Source: Desmodus rotundus (lineage: Eukaryota > Chordata > Mammalia > Chiroptera > Phyllostomidae). From it: a stretch of DNA of 64,000 nucleotides. The translations under genes and the position numbers were made by a program. Of this stretch, positions 12,432 through 23,824 are shown piece by piece. Each line of letters starts with the position of its first letter. Positions within the stretch are counted from its first letter, which is position 1. The notes below the pieces were generated by a model. That model had not been told where the DNA came from. It did no database searches and saw only the letters and a program-made list of their open reading frames with translations. Location of the stretch: NCBI RefSeq assembly GCF_022682495.2, contig NC_071392.1:56383459-56447458 (forward strand). Direction: 5' to 3'.

Positions 12432-13134
12432 TTAACATCTTTTATTGTTGTTCAAGTACAGTTTTCTGCCTTCCCCCCCCACCTCTCCCCACCACCTCAG
12501 CCCTCTTACCTCCATCCCCTGTTTCCAATCCCACTTATTATTGTCTTTGTGTCCTTTATAATTGTTCCTGTAAACCCTCACCCTTCTCCCCCATTACCCC
12601 CTCCCCTCTACCCTCTGGTCACTGTCAGCCTGTTCTCAATTTAAATGTCTTTTGTTATATTTTGCTTGCTTGTTCATTTTGTTGATTAGGTTCTGGGTAA
12701 AGGTGAGATCATATGGTATTTGTTTTTCACCACCTGGCTTATTTCACTTAGTGTAATTGACCCCAGTTCCATCCATGCTGTTCCAAAGGGTAAGTGCTCC
12801 TTCTATCTCTGCTGAGTAGTATTCTATTGTATAAATGTACCACAGGGTTTTGATCCACTCATTTACTTATGGACACTTAGGTTGCTTCCAGCACTTGGCT
12901 ATTGTAAATTGTGCTGCTATGAACATTGGGGTGCATAGGTTCTTTTGAATTGCTGTTTTAGGCTTCTTAAGATAGAATCCTAGCAGCGGAATTGCCGGGT
13001 CAAAAGGCAGTTCCATTTTTAGTTTTCTGAGGAAATTCCATACTGTTTTCCACAGTGGTTGCACCAGTCTGCAATCCCACCAACAGTGCACTAGGGTTCC
13101 CTTTTCTCCACAACCTCTCCAACACATTGATACA
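12432..13134 (-). mobile_element. 5'-truncated L1 3' end
   Basis: This starts with a T-rich run and TTTTATTGTTGTTCAAGTAC, then the C-rich 3' UTR complement, then ORF2 C-terminal sequence. The minus-strand frame at 12867-13145 includes [18 protein letters not shown] and [13 protein letters not shown], both diagnostic of the L1 ORF2 C-terminus. It ends near 13134 in CTCCAACA. I saw no TSD. Confidence 0.85.
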
Positions 13135-13214
13135 TTTGTAAACACATTTAATAATTTTTTAATGTATGATTTTTATAGGATAACTTTTTAAAGTGGCAAA
13201 AAACATGTTTACTA

Positions 13215-13771
13215 TTGGGTTGGCCAAAGATTTAGGGTTTTTTTTCCATTAAATAAAAGACACATTTCTCACTTTCTCCAATAACTTTATTGATTGGATA
13301 TTTTGAGTATGCCGGCTGTCCCTCACATGCTATAACATTGATTGTTCTCAATTAATGTCTCAATTTGATCACTATCAACTCCCAAGTGGTCTACCTGACC
13401 ATAAAGCATAGCCCAGAAAGAAATCACCAGCATAAAACTTTGCAAACCACTTTTGACACATTTGGTCAGTCACAGCACCTTCTCTATACACTTCACAAAA
13501 CATTTTCTTTTTGCTTTTTGGTGGCATTTTTAACTATTTTGAAATAATAAAGCATAATATGCCAAAATTTTTTCATATTTTCTTCCATCTTCAGTATTAA
13601 AATGACTACACACAAATTCACCAATTTTGATAAGATTTTTTAATGCATGCGGATATGACAGCTATCACAATACAACCTAACAAAATTGTTTTGAATGAAG
13701 TTAAAGACAAATAAGCACTGGTAGAGCCATCTTATGAGAAAAAAGCCAAGTGGACTTTATGGCCAACCCAA
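13215..13771 (-). mobile_element. Internally deleted Tc1/mariner element
   Basis: The 557-bp element has matching inverted termini, TTGGGTTGGCCA at 13215 and its complement ending at 13771. It is flanked by TA on both sides (13213-13214 and 13772-13773), the mariner target duplication. On the minus strand the interior encodes scraps of an N-terminal, helix-turn-helix half of a mariner transposase: about 13415-13500 gives KWFAKFYAGDFFL, and SGRPLG follows. The catalytic C-terminal half is missing, so it cannot encode active transposase. The termini resemble the cattle-type mariner; that family link is from memory of the family. Confidence 0.88.
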
Positions 13772-14153
13772 TATTAAACAAAAATATCTTTAGTTTCTTT
13801 ATAATAAAAAAGCAAAATGGAGATAAACCTATCTTTAGTTATAATTTTTCATTATTTCATCTTATTTTAAATTGTCTAAACATTCAGTGAATATCCATGA
13901 TTTCATTTAGCTGGAAAAGCTTTAGTTTCCAATTACCAAAGTGATTTATCAATGTTGGGAACCGCCCTGCGTGGTTTCAGAAGCTGTAAACCCCCATGTT
14001 TAAGGCTGAGTCAGAGACTTTGGGACCATAAGCCATGAAGGAGACAAAGCTTATCTTACTGGCAGGGCTGCCACCTCTGCCCACTTTACTTTACGCTGCT
14101 TGTCCATGAGCTTGACCAGTTAGCCAATGACAGGTAAGATTCCTCAGAGAACC

Positions 14154-14161
14154 AAGATGGC
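14154..14161 (+). promoter_or_regulatory. YY1-like motif at HAL1 5' end
   Basis: AAGATGGC lies within 15 bases of the element start. In human L1 a YY1 site at the same place sets the transcription start; its use here is inferred. Confidence 0.45.
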
Positions 14162-15086
14162 AGTGTAGGTAGACACACTGTGCCTCCTCGCACAACCAGA
14201 ACTGACAGAAAATCGAACGGCAAGGAAGTCCGACACCAAGGAGATAAAAAATAAACATTCATCCAGACCGGTAGGAGGGGCGGAGATGGGCAGCAGGAGT
14301 GGAGACTCGCTTTGCTGTGGCGGAAGCGAGACTGGCGGAGTGTGGGAAGATCAGGGCAGGCAGTCTGACCACAAGCAGAACCCACAGCCCTACATTTGCG
14401 CACAGATAAACCCAGAGGGCCAGACTCAGAGTGGCAGAGAATGGGGCAGGCAGAGAGGTGGGTAGCACCCTGAGGCCCCACATTTGTGCACAGATAAACC
14501 GGGACGAACAGTGGGGAGCAAAGCAGACCATGTAACCCAGGGCTCAAGCTTGGCAAAATAAAGCCTCAAACCACTGATTGAAAACATGCGTGGGGGTTGG
14601 GGCGGCAGCAGGAGAAACTCCCAGCCTCAGAGGAGAGGTCCTTGGAGAGACCCACAGGGACCTAGGGCATGCACAAGCCCACCCACTCAGGAACCAGCAC
14701 CAGAGGGACCCAATTTGATTGTGGGTAGCAGAGGGAGTGACTGAAAACTGGCAGAGAGAGGAGCAGGCCCCATTACTCCCTCTCGGCCCCTCCCCCACAT
14801 ACAGCATCATAGCGCAGCAACCAGTATTACTCCGCCCCGGGGAACACCTAAAGCTCCGCCCCTTTAAGTAACAGAAGCACCAAGACCAAAAAAAAAAAAT
14901 TCCCCAAATGACAGAACACTTCAAACTCCAGAAATAATACAACTAAGCAGTGAACAGATAGCCAACCTATCAGATGAACAGTTAAAAACACTGGTAATCA
15001 AGAAGCTCACAGTATTGGTTGAATTTGGTTGAAAACTAGATGAAAAAATGAAGGGTATGCTAAGAGAGACAAAGGAGGCTGGTGGG

Positions 15087-15094
15087 AAGATGGC
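15087..15094 (+). promoter_or_regulatory. YY1-like motif at L1 copy 1 5' end
   Basis: AAGATGGC sits about 11 bases into the element, the position where L1 promoters carry a YY1 site. The same motif opens the copies at 39975 and 55766 (complement). Confidence 0.5.
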
Positions 15095-16209
15095 AGCGAG
15101 ATAGGTGGGAACAGAGTCCACTTCCCCTCAACACCAGTGAAATACCTAGCTGATCTGAGGAGCAGAGCGAACAGCCAACAGTATACCAGCATATATGAAG
15201 ATCGGAGACCAAAGATAGAGGACATCGAAAGATCAGACAGTAAGAAGAGTGCTAAAGGACAATAAGATCCCCGGGACCCGCACGCAGCCCGGGCACAGGG
15301 TCAGCTGCAGGATTCATGGGAGAGAGCCAGGCTGGGCTGTGTGAGCAGCCAGGTGCTTGTTTGGACCAGGGGGGCCTGAATAGGAAGAACTTCTCAAAAA
15401 GGAAAAGAAAATAGAGGCACGTGGTTGCTAGTTAGAGAACTCTCCATAGCACCCACAGCAGCCGCAGCCTCTGGCGCCCCTCCCCCCTCAGCCCTGGACT
15501 GTGAGCACGGAAAAGCAGCCCCGGCCCTCACCTGAAGCCTGGCTGAGGAGCGTCTAGGGGCCCACACCTGATACCCCAGGTGGGCAGGCACACTGATAAG
15601 CGCCGGGGAGCACAGACAAAAAGCTCCTGGGTGAGTGCGCAACTGGATCAGTGGCTGGCTGCCCCCGCACACAGACCCAAAGCAGGGGATCAGCAACCAA
15701 CTGAAGTCCAAACACAACCCGATCAATGGCCTGGCTGCCTGCAGGTGACCACAGCCAGAAAAAGCACTGGTTCTGAAAACTCCTACGTAGCCCCTGCGCA
15801 CAGAACTCTGCAGGGCCTACTGGCTCTCTAGGAGGAAGGCAGAATGCCCAGCAGAGGGGAGCTGCAGGGCTAGGAGAGACTGCATTCCCCGGAAAGACTC
15901 GACCCAGTAGGGGGCTGAACTACCCCATAGCAGCACCCAAAGCCCCTAGCATCTAAGACAGCAAAGAGCAAGAAGGTGAAATGTGAGTTGCCCCTAACTG
16001 GTGCAACTCAAGGACAGCCACAGCTGGTGAACTAAAGGCCTAGTGGGGATCAGAAGGACCCGGAGGAACTAGACTGAAGGCTGAGCAACAGCAAAAGGTG
16101 TGGCTCAGGAAGGGAGAAAAGTGAAACCAATCCTTCCAACCACCCCCTCCTGTTCCACAGACAGGACTACCACCAGAACTAACCTGACCGGTTTAAAGCC
16201 AGCAGAAGA

Positions 16210-16741
16210 CCCTTTTTTTTTTTTTTTTTCCTTCTTTTTTCTCTCCTTCTTTCCCCTTGAATTCCTTCTTCCTTTTTGTCCTTCTTTTTTTTTTATTCCT
16301 TCTTCCTTCCATCCTTTACCTTTTTTATTCCTTCTTCCTGCCTTCTTTTATTTATTCTGTTGTTTTAATTTTTGTCAAAAAATTCCTACTTATCTTGCCT
16401 AAATCTATCTTTATTCCTACTCCCTTCCTTCCTTTCCTTTTCTATTCCCTTTTTCCCTCCGTCTGTTTTATTTCTTTTCTTCTTTTTTCTTTCCTCCTTT
16501 CCCCCTGAATTCCTTCTTCCTTTCTGTCCTTCTTTCTTTTTTTATTCCTTCTTCCGGCCTTCTTTTCCTTATTCTGTTGTTTTAATTCTTGTTAAAAAAT
16601 TCCTTCTTATCTTGCCTAAATCTATCTTTATTCCTACTCCCTTCCTTCCTTTCCTTTTCTATTCCCTTTTTCCCTCTTTCCGTCTGTTTGTTTGTTTTTG
16701 TTTTTGTTTGTTTGTTTTTCCCCCATTCCTCTTTTTCCCAC
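16210..16741 (+). repeat. Polypyrimidine tract with a tandem duplication in L1 5' UTR
   Basis: About 530 bp consist almost wholly of C and T on the plus strand. A unit containing CTTGCCTAAATCTATCTT occurs twice, at 16394 and 16611, so one unit of about 217 bp is duplicated. The homologous tract in the copy at 41227-41515 has only one unit. In the minus-strand copy it appears as the purine run at about 54225-54500. It ends just before the CACAGGTGAGACA phrase that precedes the ORF1 leader. Confidence 0.85.
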
Positions 16742-16959
16742 AGGTGAGACAAGAAAACCTGGAGTGCTGAAAAGACCAGAGTTAGACTGTGTTACACCCA
16801 TAAACATCAGCTCAAGACCAATGAGCACAGGAGATTAAGGAGACAGCACCACCAAATCCCATTGTAATTCTACCATAGAAATTCATACCATAAACCCAGG
16901 GAGTCAGAATAGATCAATTTAAGAAGTAGAGGCCACCAAGAAGAGTCTCACAAACAATG

Positions 16960-17888
16960 GGAAGACAAAGAAACAATTCCCAAATGAAAGGAAAGGACGA
17001 AGTCTCAGAAAGAATGCTACTGAAAAAGAGGCAAGTCAACTATCAGATACTGAGTTCAAAGCAATGGTCATAAGGAAGCTCACTGAGCTCTCTGAGCTCA
17101 AAGAGAACTACCAGAAACTACAAGGAAACGACAATGAACTCACTGCAAACTATATCAACATGAAAAAGGAAATAGAAACTATCAACAAGAGCCAAGAGGA
17201 AATGAAGAATATAATTTCTGAATTGAAGAACACAGTAGAAGAAATGAAAAGCAGACTTGATGAAGCACAGGATTGGATCAGCGAGCTAGAGGACAAAGTT
17301 GAAAAAAACACCCAGAAAGAGCAAGAAAAAGAAGAGAGGCTCAAAAAGAATGAAGAGGCAATAAGGGAAATGCAGGACAACATGAAACGTAACAATATCC
17401 GTATAATAGGAATACCAGAAGGAGAAGAAGAAGAGCAAGGAATAGAAAATATGTTTGAAAAAGTAATGATGGAAAATTTCCCTAATCTGAGGAGAGAAAA
17501 AGTCACAAAAATCCAGGAATCACAGAGAGTACCAAGCAAGAGGAACCCAAAGAGACCCACTGCAAGACACATCATAATTAAAATGGCAAATTTCCAAGAC
17601 AAAGAGAGGATCTTAAAGGCAGCAAGGGAGAAAGAGGAAGTAACATCCAAGGGAGCCCCAATAAGGTTAGCAACTGACTTCTCAATGGAAACACAACAAG
17701 CCAGAAGAGAATGGAAAAAAATATTCCAAGTAATGAGAACCAGAGGCCTGCAACCAAGACTACTTTACCCAGCAAGGCTCTCAATCAAGATAGAAGGCCA
17801 AAGAAGGAGTTTCCCAGACAAAAGAAGTCTAAAAGAATACAGCTCCACCAAACCAGCTCTGCAAGAGATTCTAAATAGAGTGCTTTAA
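16960..17888 (+). pseudogene. L1 ORF1 (copy 1), one frameshift near its start
   Basis: ORF1 encodes the L1 RNA-binding protein. It starts at ATG 16960 (M-G-R-Q-R-N-N). A single base is missing near 17021 relative to the copy at 41729 (GAATGCTACTG here, GAATGCTAACTG there), which shifts the frame. From 17064 the frame is open to the stop at 17886-17888, giving 274 residues. These are a heptad-rich coiled coil (about residues 1-105, including SRLDEAQDWISELEDKVEK), the RRM segment with NNIRIIGIPEGEEEEQGIE (about 112-130), and a C-terminal domain with ARHIIIKMANFQDKERIL and PIRLATDFS. The body is intact and only the N-terminus is lost, so it is one lesion away from full length. Confidence 0.88.
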
Positions 17889-17934
17889 GGAAAGGAAGGA
17901 AAAGAGAAAGACAGAGGAACACAGGTAGGAAATA

Positions 17935-20900
17935 ATGGCAATGAATAACTACCTATCGATAATAACCTTAAATGTAAATGGATTAAATGCTCCAATCAAA
18001 AAACATAGAGTAGCTGAATGGATAAGAAAGCATGACCCACACATATGCTGCCTACAAGAGACCCATCTCAGGACAAAAGACCTACACATACTGAAAATGA
18101 AGAGCAGGAAACACATTTTCCTAGCAAACGGACAGGAAAAAAAAGCAGGGGTAGCAATACTAATATCAGACAAAATAGACTTCCAAAGAAGGGCCATAAA
18201 GAGAGACCCAGAAGGTCACTTCATAATACTCAAAGGAAGAATCCACCAAGAAGACATAAACATTGTAAATATATATGCACCCAACATAGGAGCAAACAAA
18301 TACATAAAGAAAATCTTGGAGGATTTCAAGAAAGATATTGACAGCAACAAAATTATAATAGGGGACTTTAACATCCCACTATCAAAAAGGGACAGGCCTT
18401 GCAAACAAAATATCAACAAAGATATTGTGTCACTTAACAATACCCTAGAGAAAATGGACTTAACTGATATATACAGAGCTTTTCATCCCAAAGAAGCAAA
18501 ATACACATTCTTTTCAAGTGTCCATGGAACTTTTTCAAAGATAGACCACAAGATAGGACACAAAGCAAGCCTCAACCAATTCAAGAAAATTGAAATCATA
18601 TCAAGGAATTTCCCTTACCACAAGGGATTGAAACTAGAAACCAATCCCAAAAGAAAAAACCCCAAACACACAAAATCATGGAGACTGAATAGCATGCTAT
18701 TAAACAATGAATGGGTCAAGAACGAGATTAGGGAAGAAATCAAAAACTTCCTGGAAACAAATGAGAACGAACTCACAACAACCCAAATCATATGGGACAC
18801 AGCAAAGGCAGTCCTGAGAGGGAAGTTCATAGCAATACAGGCCTACCTTAAGGAGATAGAAACAGTTCAAACAAACAACCTAACCCTACGCCTACAAGAA
18901 CTGGAGGAACAACAACAAAGACAGCCCAGAGCAAGCAGAAGGAAGGAGATAAACAAGATCAGAGCAGAACTAAAAGACATGGAGACTAAAAGCACAATTC
19001 AAAGGATCAATGAATACAGGAGCTGGTTCTTTGAAAAGATAAACAAAATCGACAAGCCTTTAAGTAGGCCCATCAAGAAGAAAAGAGAGAGGATCCAAAT
19101 AAGCAGAATTAGAAATGAAAGAGGAGAGATTACAACTGATACCACAGAAATACAAAGGATTGTAAGAAATTACTATGAAGAACTCTATGCTAAGAATGTG
19201 AAAACCTAGATGAAATGGACACATTTCTAGAAAAAATTATCTTCCAAAACTGAATGAAGAAGAAGCAGAAAACCTGAACATACCAATAACAGCAAAGGAA
19301 ATTGAAGCAGTCATCAAAAAACTCCCACCACACAAAAGCCCTGGACCAGATGATTTCACAGGAGATTTCTACAAAGCATTTAAGGAAGAGCTAATGCCTA
19401 CCGTTCACAGACTATTCGAAAAAATCCAAACTAAAGGAAGACTCCCAAACTCTTTTTATGAAGCCAGCATCATTGTAATCCCAAAACCAGATAAAGACAC
19501 AACGAAGAAAGAAAACTTCAGGCCAATATCGCTGATGAACATAGATGCTAAAATTCTCATCAAAATACTGGCAAACCACATCCAGCAATACATTAAAAAG
19601 ATCATCCACCATGACCAAGTGGGATTCACCCCAGGGATGCAAGGATGGTACAATATTTGCAAATCAATAAACATAATACATCACATCAATAACTGCAAAG
19701 ACAAAAATCACATGATCATATCAATAGATGCAGAAAAAGCATTCGATAAGATACAGCACCCATTTCTGATAAAAACACTCAGCAAAGTGGGAATAGAGGG
19801 AGCATTCCTCAACATAATAAAGGCGATATATGACAGACCTATAGCCAACATCACACTCAATGGACAAAAACTTAGAGCTTTCCTAATAAGATCAGGAACA
19901 AGACAAGGATGCCCTCTCTCACCACTCCTATTCAACATAGTATTGGAAGTCCTAGCCACAGCAATCAGACAAGAAAAAGAAATAAAAGGTATCCAAATTG
20001 GAAAGGAGGAAATGAAACTGTCACTGTTTGCAGACGACATGATAGGGTACATGGAAAATACTATAGACTCCACCAAAAAAATATTCGACCTAATAAATGA
20101 ATTTGGCAAAACAGCTGGATACAAAGTCAATGCCCACAAATCAAAGGCATTCCTGTACACCAACAAGAAACTGCAGAAAAAGAAATCAGGAAAAAAATTC
20201 CATTTGATATAGCAACAAGAAAAATAAAGTACCTAGGAATAAACCTAACCAAGGAGGTAAAAGACCTGTACTCAGGAAACTACACCACACTGAAGAAATA
20301 AATTAAGGAAGACACAAACAAATGGAAGCATGTACCATGCTCATGGATTGGAAGAATTAACATCATCAAAATGGCCGTACTACCCAAAGCAATTTACAGA
20401 TTCAATACAATCCCTATTAGAGTATCCATGACATATTTCACAATATATAGAAAAAACATTTCAGAAATTCATATGGAACCATAAATGACCCTGAATAGCT
20501 GCAACAATTTTGAGAAAGAAGAACAGAGCAGGAGGGATCAGAATACCTGATATCAAACTGCATTACAAGGGCACTGTAATCAAAAGAGCCTAGTACTGGC
20601 ATAAAAACAGGCACACAGACCAATGGAACAGAACAGAGAGCCCAGAAATAAACTCAAGTCTATACGGTCAATTAATATTTGACAAAGGAGGCAGAAGCAT
20701 AAAATGGAGCAAAAACAGCCTCTTCAACAGATGGTGTTGGGAGATCTGGACAGCTACGTGCAAAAAAATGAAACTCGATCACCAACTTATGCCATACACA
20801 AAAATAAACTCAAGATGGATAAAAGACTTAAATATAAGTTGTAACACCTTAAAAGTCCTTGAGGAAAACATTGGCAGGAAAATCTCAGACATTCCACGCA

Positions 20901-21738
20901 GCAACATCCTCACAAACACATCCCCTAAAGCAAGGGACATAAAGGAAAGAATAAACAAATGGGACTTCATCAAAATAAAAAGCTTCTGCATGGCTAAAGA
21001 AAACAGCACCAAATTACAAAGAGAACCAACAGTATGGGAAAACATATTTGCTAATGATACCTCAGGCAAGGGCCTGATCTCCAAAATATATAAAGAACTC
21101 ACATGACTGCACTCCAGGAAGACAAACAACCCAATTAAAAAATGGGCAAAGGACTTGAACAGACACTTCCCCAAGGAAGGCATACAGAGGGCCCAGAGAC
21201 ATATGAAAAGATGCTCAGCATCACTAGCCATCAGAGAGTTGCAAATCAAAAACACAATGAGGTACCATCTCACACCAGTCAGAGTGGCCAACATAAACAA
21301 ATCCACAAACAAATGTTGGAGAGGATGTGGAGCAAAGGGAACCCTAGTGCATTGTTGGTGGGAATGCAGACAGGTGAGGCCACTGTGGAAAACAGTAATG
21401 AATTTCCTCAGAAAACTAAATATGGAACTGCCCCTTCACCCAGCAATTCTGCTGCTGGGATTATACCCTAAGAACACTGAAACACCAATCCAAAACAATC
21501 TGTGCACCCTAATGTTCATAGCAGCACAATTTACAATAGCTACGTAGTGGAAGCAACTGAAGTGCCCATCAGCAAACGAGTGCATCCAAAAACCATGGAT
21601 TTCTACGCAGCAGAGAGAAAGAAGGAGCTTATACCCTTTGCAACAGCATGGATGAAACTGGAGAGCATTATGCTAAGTGAAATAAGCCAGGAGGTGAGCG
21701 ACAGATACCATATGATCTCACCTTTAACTGGAACATAA
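17935..21738 (+). pseudogene. L1 ORF2 (copy 1), endonuclease-reverse transcriptase, broken
   Basis: The ATG at 17935 opens a 424-residue endonuclease block. Visible residues are N in LNVNGLN, E in LQETHL, Y in NIYAPN, the GDFN motif, and KIDH near residue 200. The late S-D-H motif reads P-Y-H (in the segment FPYHKGLKLE), so a catalytic Asp is lost. A deletion near 19197 shifts the frame into a stop at 19207-19209. The reverse transcriptase block (19394-20212) keeps the catalytic FADD (20027-20038) and [17 protein letters not shown]. Further stops include TAA at 20299-20301 and 20482-20484. The C-terminal CWRGCG zinc-finger-like segment lies near 21317. The full length of about 1268 codons is normal for L1 ORF2. 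The ORF cannot make a complete protein. Confidence 0.9.
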
Positions 21739-21882
21739 TCAATAGGAGAAAAAACCAAATAAAATATAACCAGAGACACTGAAGTTAAGAACAATCTAAC
21801 AATAGCCAAGGCCGGGGCGGGGGTTGACAGTTGGAAGAGGGGATTACAGGAACTACTATAAAGGACACATGGACAAAACCAA

Positions 21883-21914
21883 GGGGGAGGGTGGAGGTGG
21901 GGGAGGGAGGTGGG
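21883..21914 (+). other. G-quadruplex-prone run in L1 3' UTR
   Basis: Five or more G-runs of three or more bases lie within 32 bases on the plus strand. The same run occurs at about 46652-46683 and, as C-runs, near 49015-49050. Such runs are a known feature of mammalian L1 3' UTRs; folding is inferred. Confidence 0.6.
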
Positions 21915-22040
21915 TTCAGCTGTGGTGGGGTGGAGGGATGGGGAGAAAAGGCATACAACTGTAATTGAATAACAATAAAAATTTAAAAAAAATCAACAAC
22001 AACAAAAAAAATGAAAAAAGAAAAAATGAGAGTCAAAGGA

Positions 22041-22699
22041 AAATGTACAGGGAACCAATAGTGAGGTGAAGGAAACTAGGACTCAAATCAAGTGTGTGGA
22101 CCAGAAGGAAGAAAGAAACATCCAACCAGAAAACAATGAATTAACAGGAATTCACAAAAATGAGGAGAGGCTTAGGAACCTCCAGTACGCCTTGAAACGT
22201 TCCAACATCTGAATTATAGGGGTGCCAGAAGAAGAAGGGGAAGAACAAAAAATTGAAAACTTATTTGAACAAATAATGAAGGAGAACTTCCCTAATCTGG
22301 CAAAGGAAATAGACTTCCAGGAAGTCCAGGAAGCCCAGAGAGTCCCAAAAGCTGGACCCAAGGAGGAACACACCAAGGCACATCATCATTACATTAGCCA
22401 AGATGAAACAGAAGGATAGAATCTTAGAAGCAGCAAGAGAAAAGGACACAGTTACCTACAAAGGAGTTCCCATAAGACTGTCAGCTGATTTCTCCAAAGA
22501 GACCTTACAGGCAAGAAGGGACTGGCAAGAAGTATTCCAAGTCATGAAAGGCAAGGACCTACATCCAAGATTGCTCTATCCAGCAAAGCTACCATTTAGA
22601 ATGAAAGGGCAGATAAAGTGCTTCTCAGATAAGGTCAAGTTAAAGGAGTTCATCATCACCAAGCCCTTATTCTATGAAATGTTAAAGGGACTTATCTAA
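22041..22699 (+). pseudogene. HAL1 ORF1 3' portion
   Basis: This part of HAL1 ORF1 follows the young L1. After a degraded coiled-coil segment come an RRM remnant (22222-22419, IENLFEQIMKENFPNLAKE) and an open C-terminal domain of 98 residues (22403-22699, KDRILEAAREKDTVTYKGVP and PIRLSADFS). The two pieces are in different frames. The stop at 22697-22699 is followed directly by the 3' UTR, with no ORF2. The protein would be an L1 ORF1p-like nucleic-acid chaperone; as it stands it is broken. Confidence 0.8.
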
Positions 22700-23824
22700 G
22701 AAAAAGAAGATAAAAAATATGAACAGTAAGAATGACAGCAAACTCACAGTTATTAACAACCACACCTAAAATAAAAACAAAAACAAACTAAGCAAACAAC
22801 TAGAACAGGAACGGAACCACAGGAATGGAGCTCACATGGAGGGTTATCAACAGGGGAGTGGGAGGGGGAGAGGGGGGGAATGGTACAGAGAATAAGTAGC
22901 ATAAATGATAAGTGGAAAATAGACAGGGGGAGGGTAAGAATAGTGTAGGAAATGTAGAAGCCAAAGAACTTATAATTATGACCCATGGACATGAACTATA
23001 GGGGGGAATATGGGAGGGAGGGGGAGGGCAGGATGAAGTGGAGTGAGGGGGGGAAATAGGACAACTGTAATATTATAATCAATAAATATATTTAAAAAAT
23101 AATAATAAAGGCAAATAACAGTCATGATTTACTCTCAAAAAAAAAGAGAAAAGATTCCTCAAGGAAGTGACGACCTAAGACAGGCATGGTCATGAAGAGG
23201 CCCTCAGCGAAGGACTTTGGGGGCTATAGAAAAAGGGGGTGATGGATCCTCACCCTTTGGCTTTGACATAGCCTGAGTCCTCATTCTGTCTGCAAGAAGT
23301 CTCCTAATCTCTTGGCTGCCTTACTTCCCCTGCTCGACTTAAGCCTGAAACAATGACAGAGGGTGGTGCAGTCCTATGTTGGAAAGGGCAGATTCTCTGG
23401 GGAGATCAGGCCTAAGAAACAATGCATAAAATCCTGTGAAAACTGCTTTGCTAAGAATGTCCTCAATTTTCTGATATGGCTCCAAGCATGAAATGAGTTT
23501 GTTTCCCAAAGTTTTATAGCCCTTTAGCTAACCGACCCTGACTCAGAATAAGCCCTCAGAGTTCTTTGTATGTTATCTATTGTTTGATCCTTACTGCCTG
23601 ACAGTGATCGATGAGCCTTACCTGTATTCCTGTGCAAATTGAACCCAATAAAAGCCCATTGAGGAAAAGGCTCTTGGCCCTTCTCCTTTGAGAGATAGGC
23701 TACCTTTCCTCCCCAAGCAGATCATGTCTTGGTAGACTTATTCTCATCCGTGGTGGCTGAGGGGGCCCTGCAGGCAGAGTCCCCCCACATATCAATAGAA
23801 TACAATTTTAAGTACACATATTAA

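Larger units (their letters stand above)
15077..22027 (+). mobile_element. Full-length young L1 (copy 1)
   Basis: This 6.95-kb element has a 5' UTR (15077-16959), ORF1 (16960-17888), a 46-bp spacer, ORF2 (17935-21738), and a G-rich 3' UTR with an A-rich tail ending near 22027. A 13-bp duplication with one mismatch bounds it: GAGAGACAAAGGA at 15064-15076 and GAGAGTCAAAGGA at 22028-22040. It inserted into the ORF1 region of a HAL1. Long stretches are nearly identical to the copy at 39975-46970, so it is young, but both ORFs are broken. Confidence 0.92.
14147..23150 (+). mobile_element. HAL1 (ORF1-only half-L1), split by a full-length L1
   Basis: The left part (14147-15076) is a 5' UTR starting GAGAACCAAGATGGC, then the start of an ORF1-like frame with the phrase NLSDEQLKTLVIKKL (about 14967-15011). 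The right part (22041-23150) carries the rest of ORF1 up to the stop at 22697-22699, then directly a G-rich 3' UTR and an A-rich end. No ORF2 lies between ORF1 and the 3' UTR, which is the defining HAL1 structure. The 11-bp duplication AAGATTCCTCA at 14136-14146 and 23151-23161 bounds it inside the solo LTR. Total HAL1 length is about 2.04 kb. Confidence 0.85.
13953..23789 (+). mobile_element. Solo LTR (about 822 bp) split by HAL1 and L1
   Basis: The left part is 13953-14135 and the right part is 23162-23789. The LTR begins TGTTGGGAACC and ends CCCCCCACA, giving the canonical TG...CA ends. A perfect 6-bp duplication TATCAA flanks it at 13947-13952 and 23790-23795. A polyadenylation signal lies near 23650 (CCAATAAAAGCCC). 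No internal retroviral sequence is present, so it is a recombination-derived solo LTR. A 6-bp duplication is usual for class II (beta-like) ERVs; the class is inference. Confidence 0.88.

Noticed and set aside
14086..14556. 156-residue minus-strand open frame
   Set aside because: It runs antisense through the end of the solo LTR and the HAL1 5' UTR; the composition reflects GC-rich UTR, and similar antisense frames occur in the other L1 5' UTRs.
16100..16770. F/L/S-rich plus-strand frames
   Set aside because: They are translations of the polypyrimidine tract of the L1 5' UTR in different frames and have no coding meaning.
19708..20166. 152-residue minus-strand frame (and 181-residue frames at 44456-45001 and 50717-51262)
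   Set aside because: All are antisense to the L1 reverse transcriptase domain and recur wherever that domain is present.
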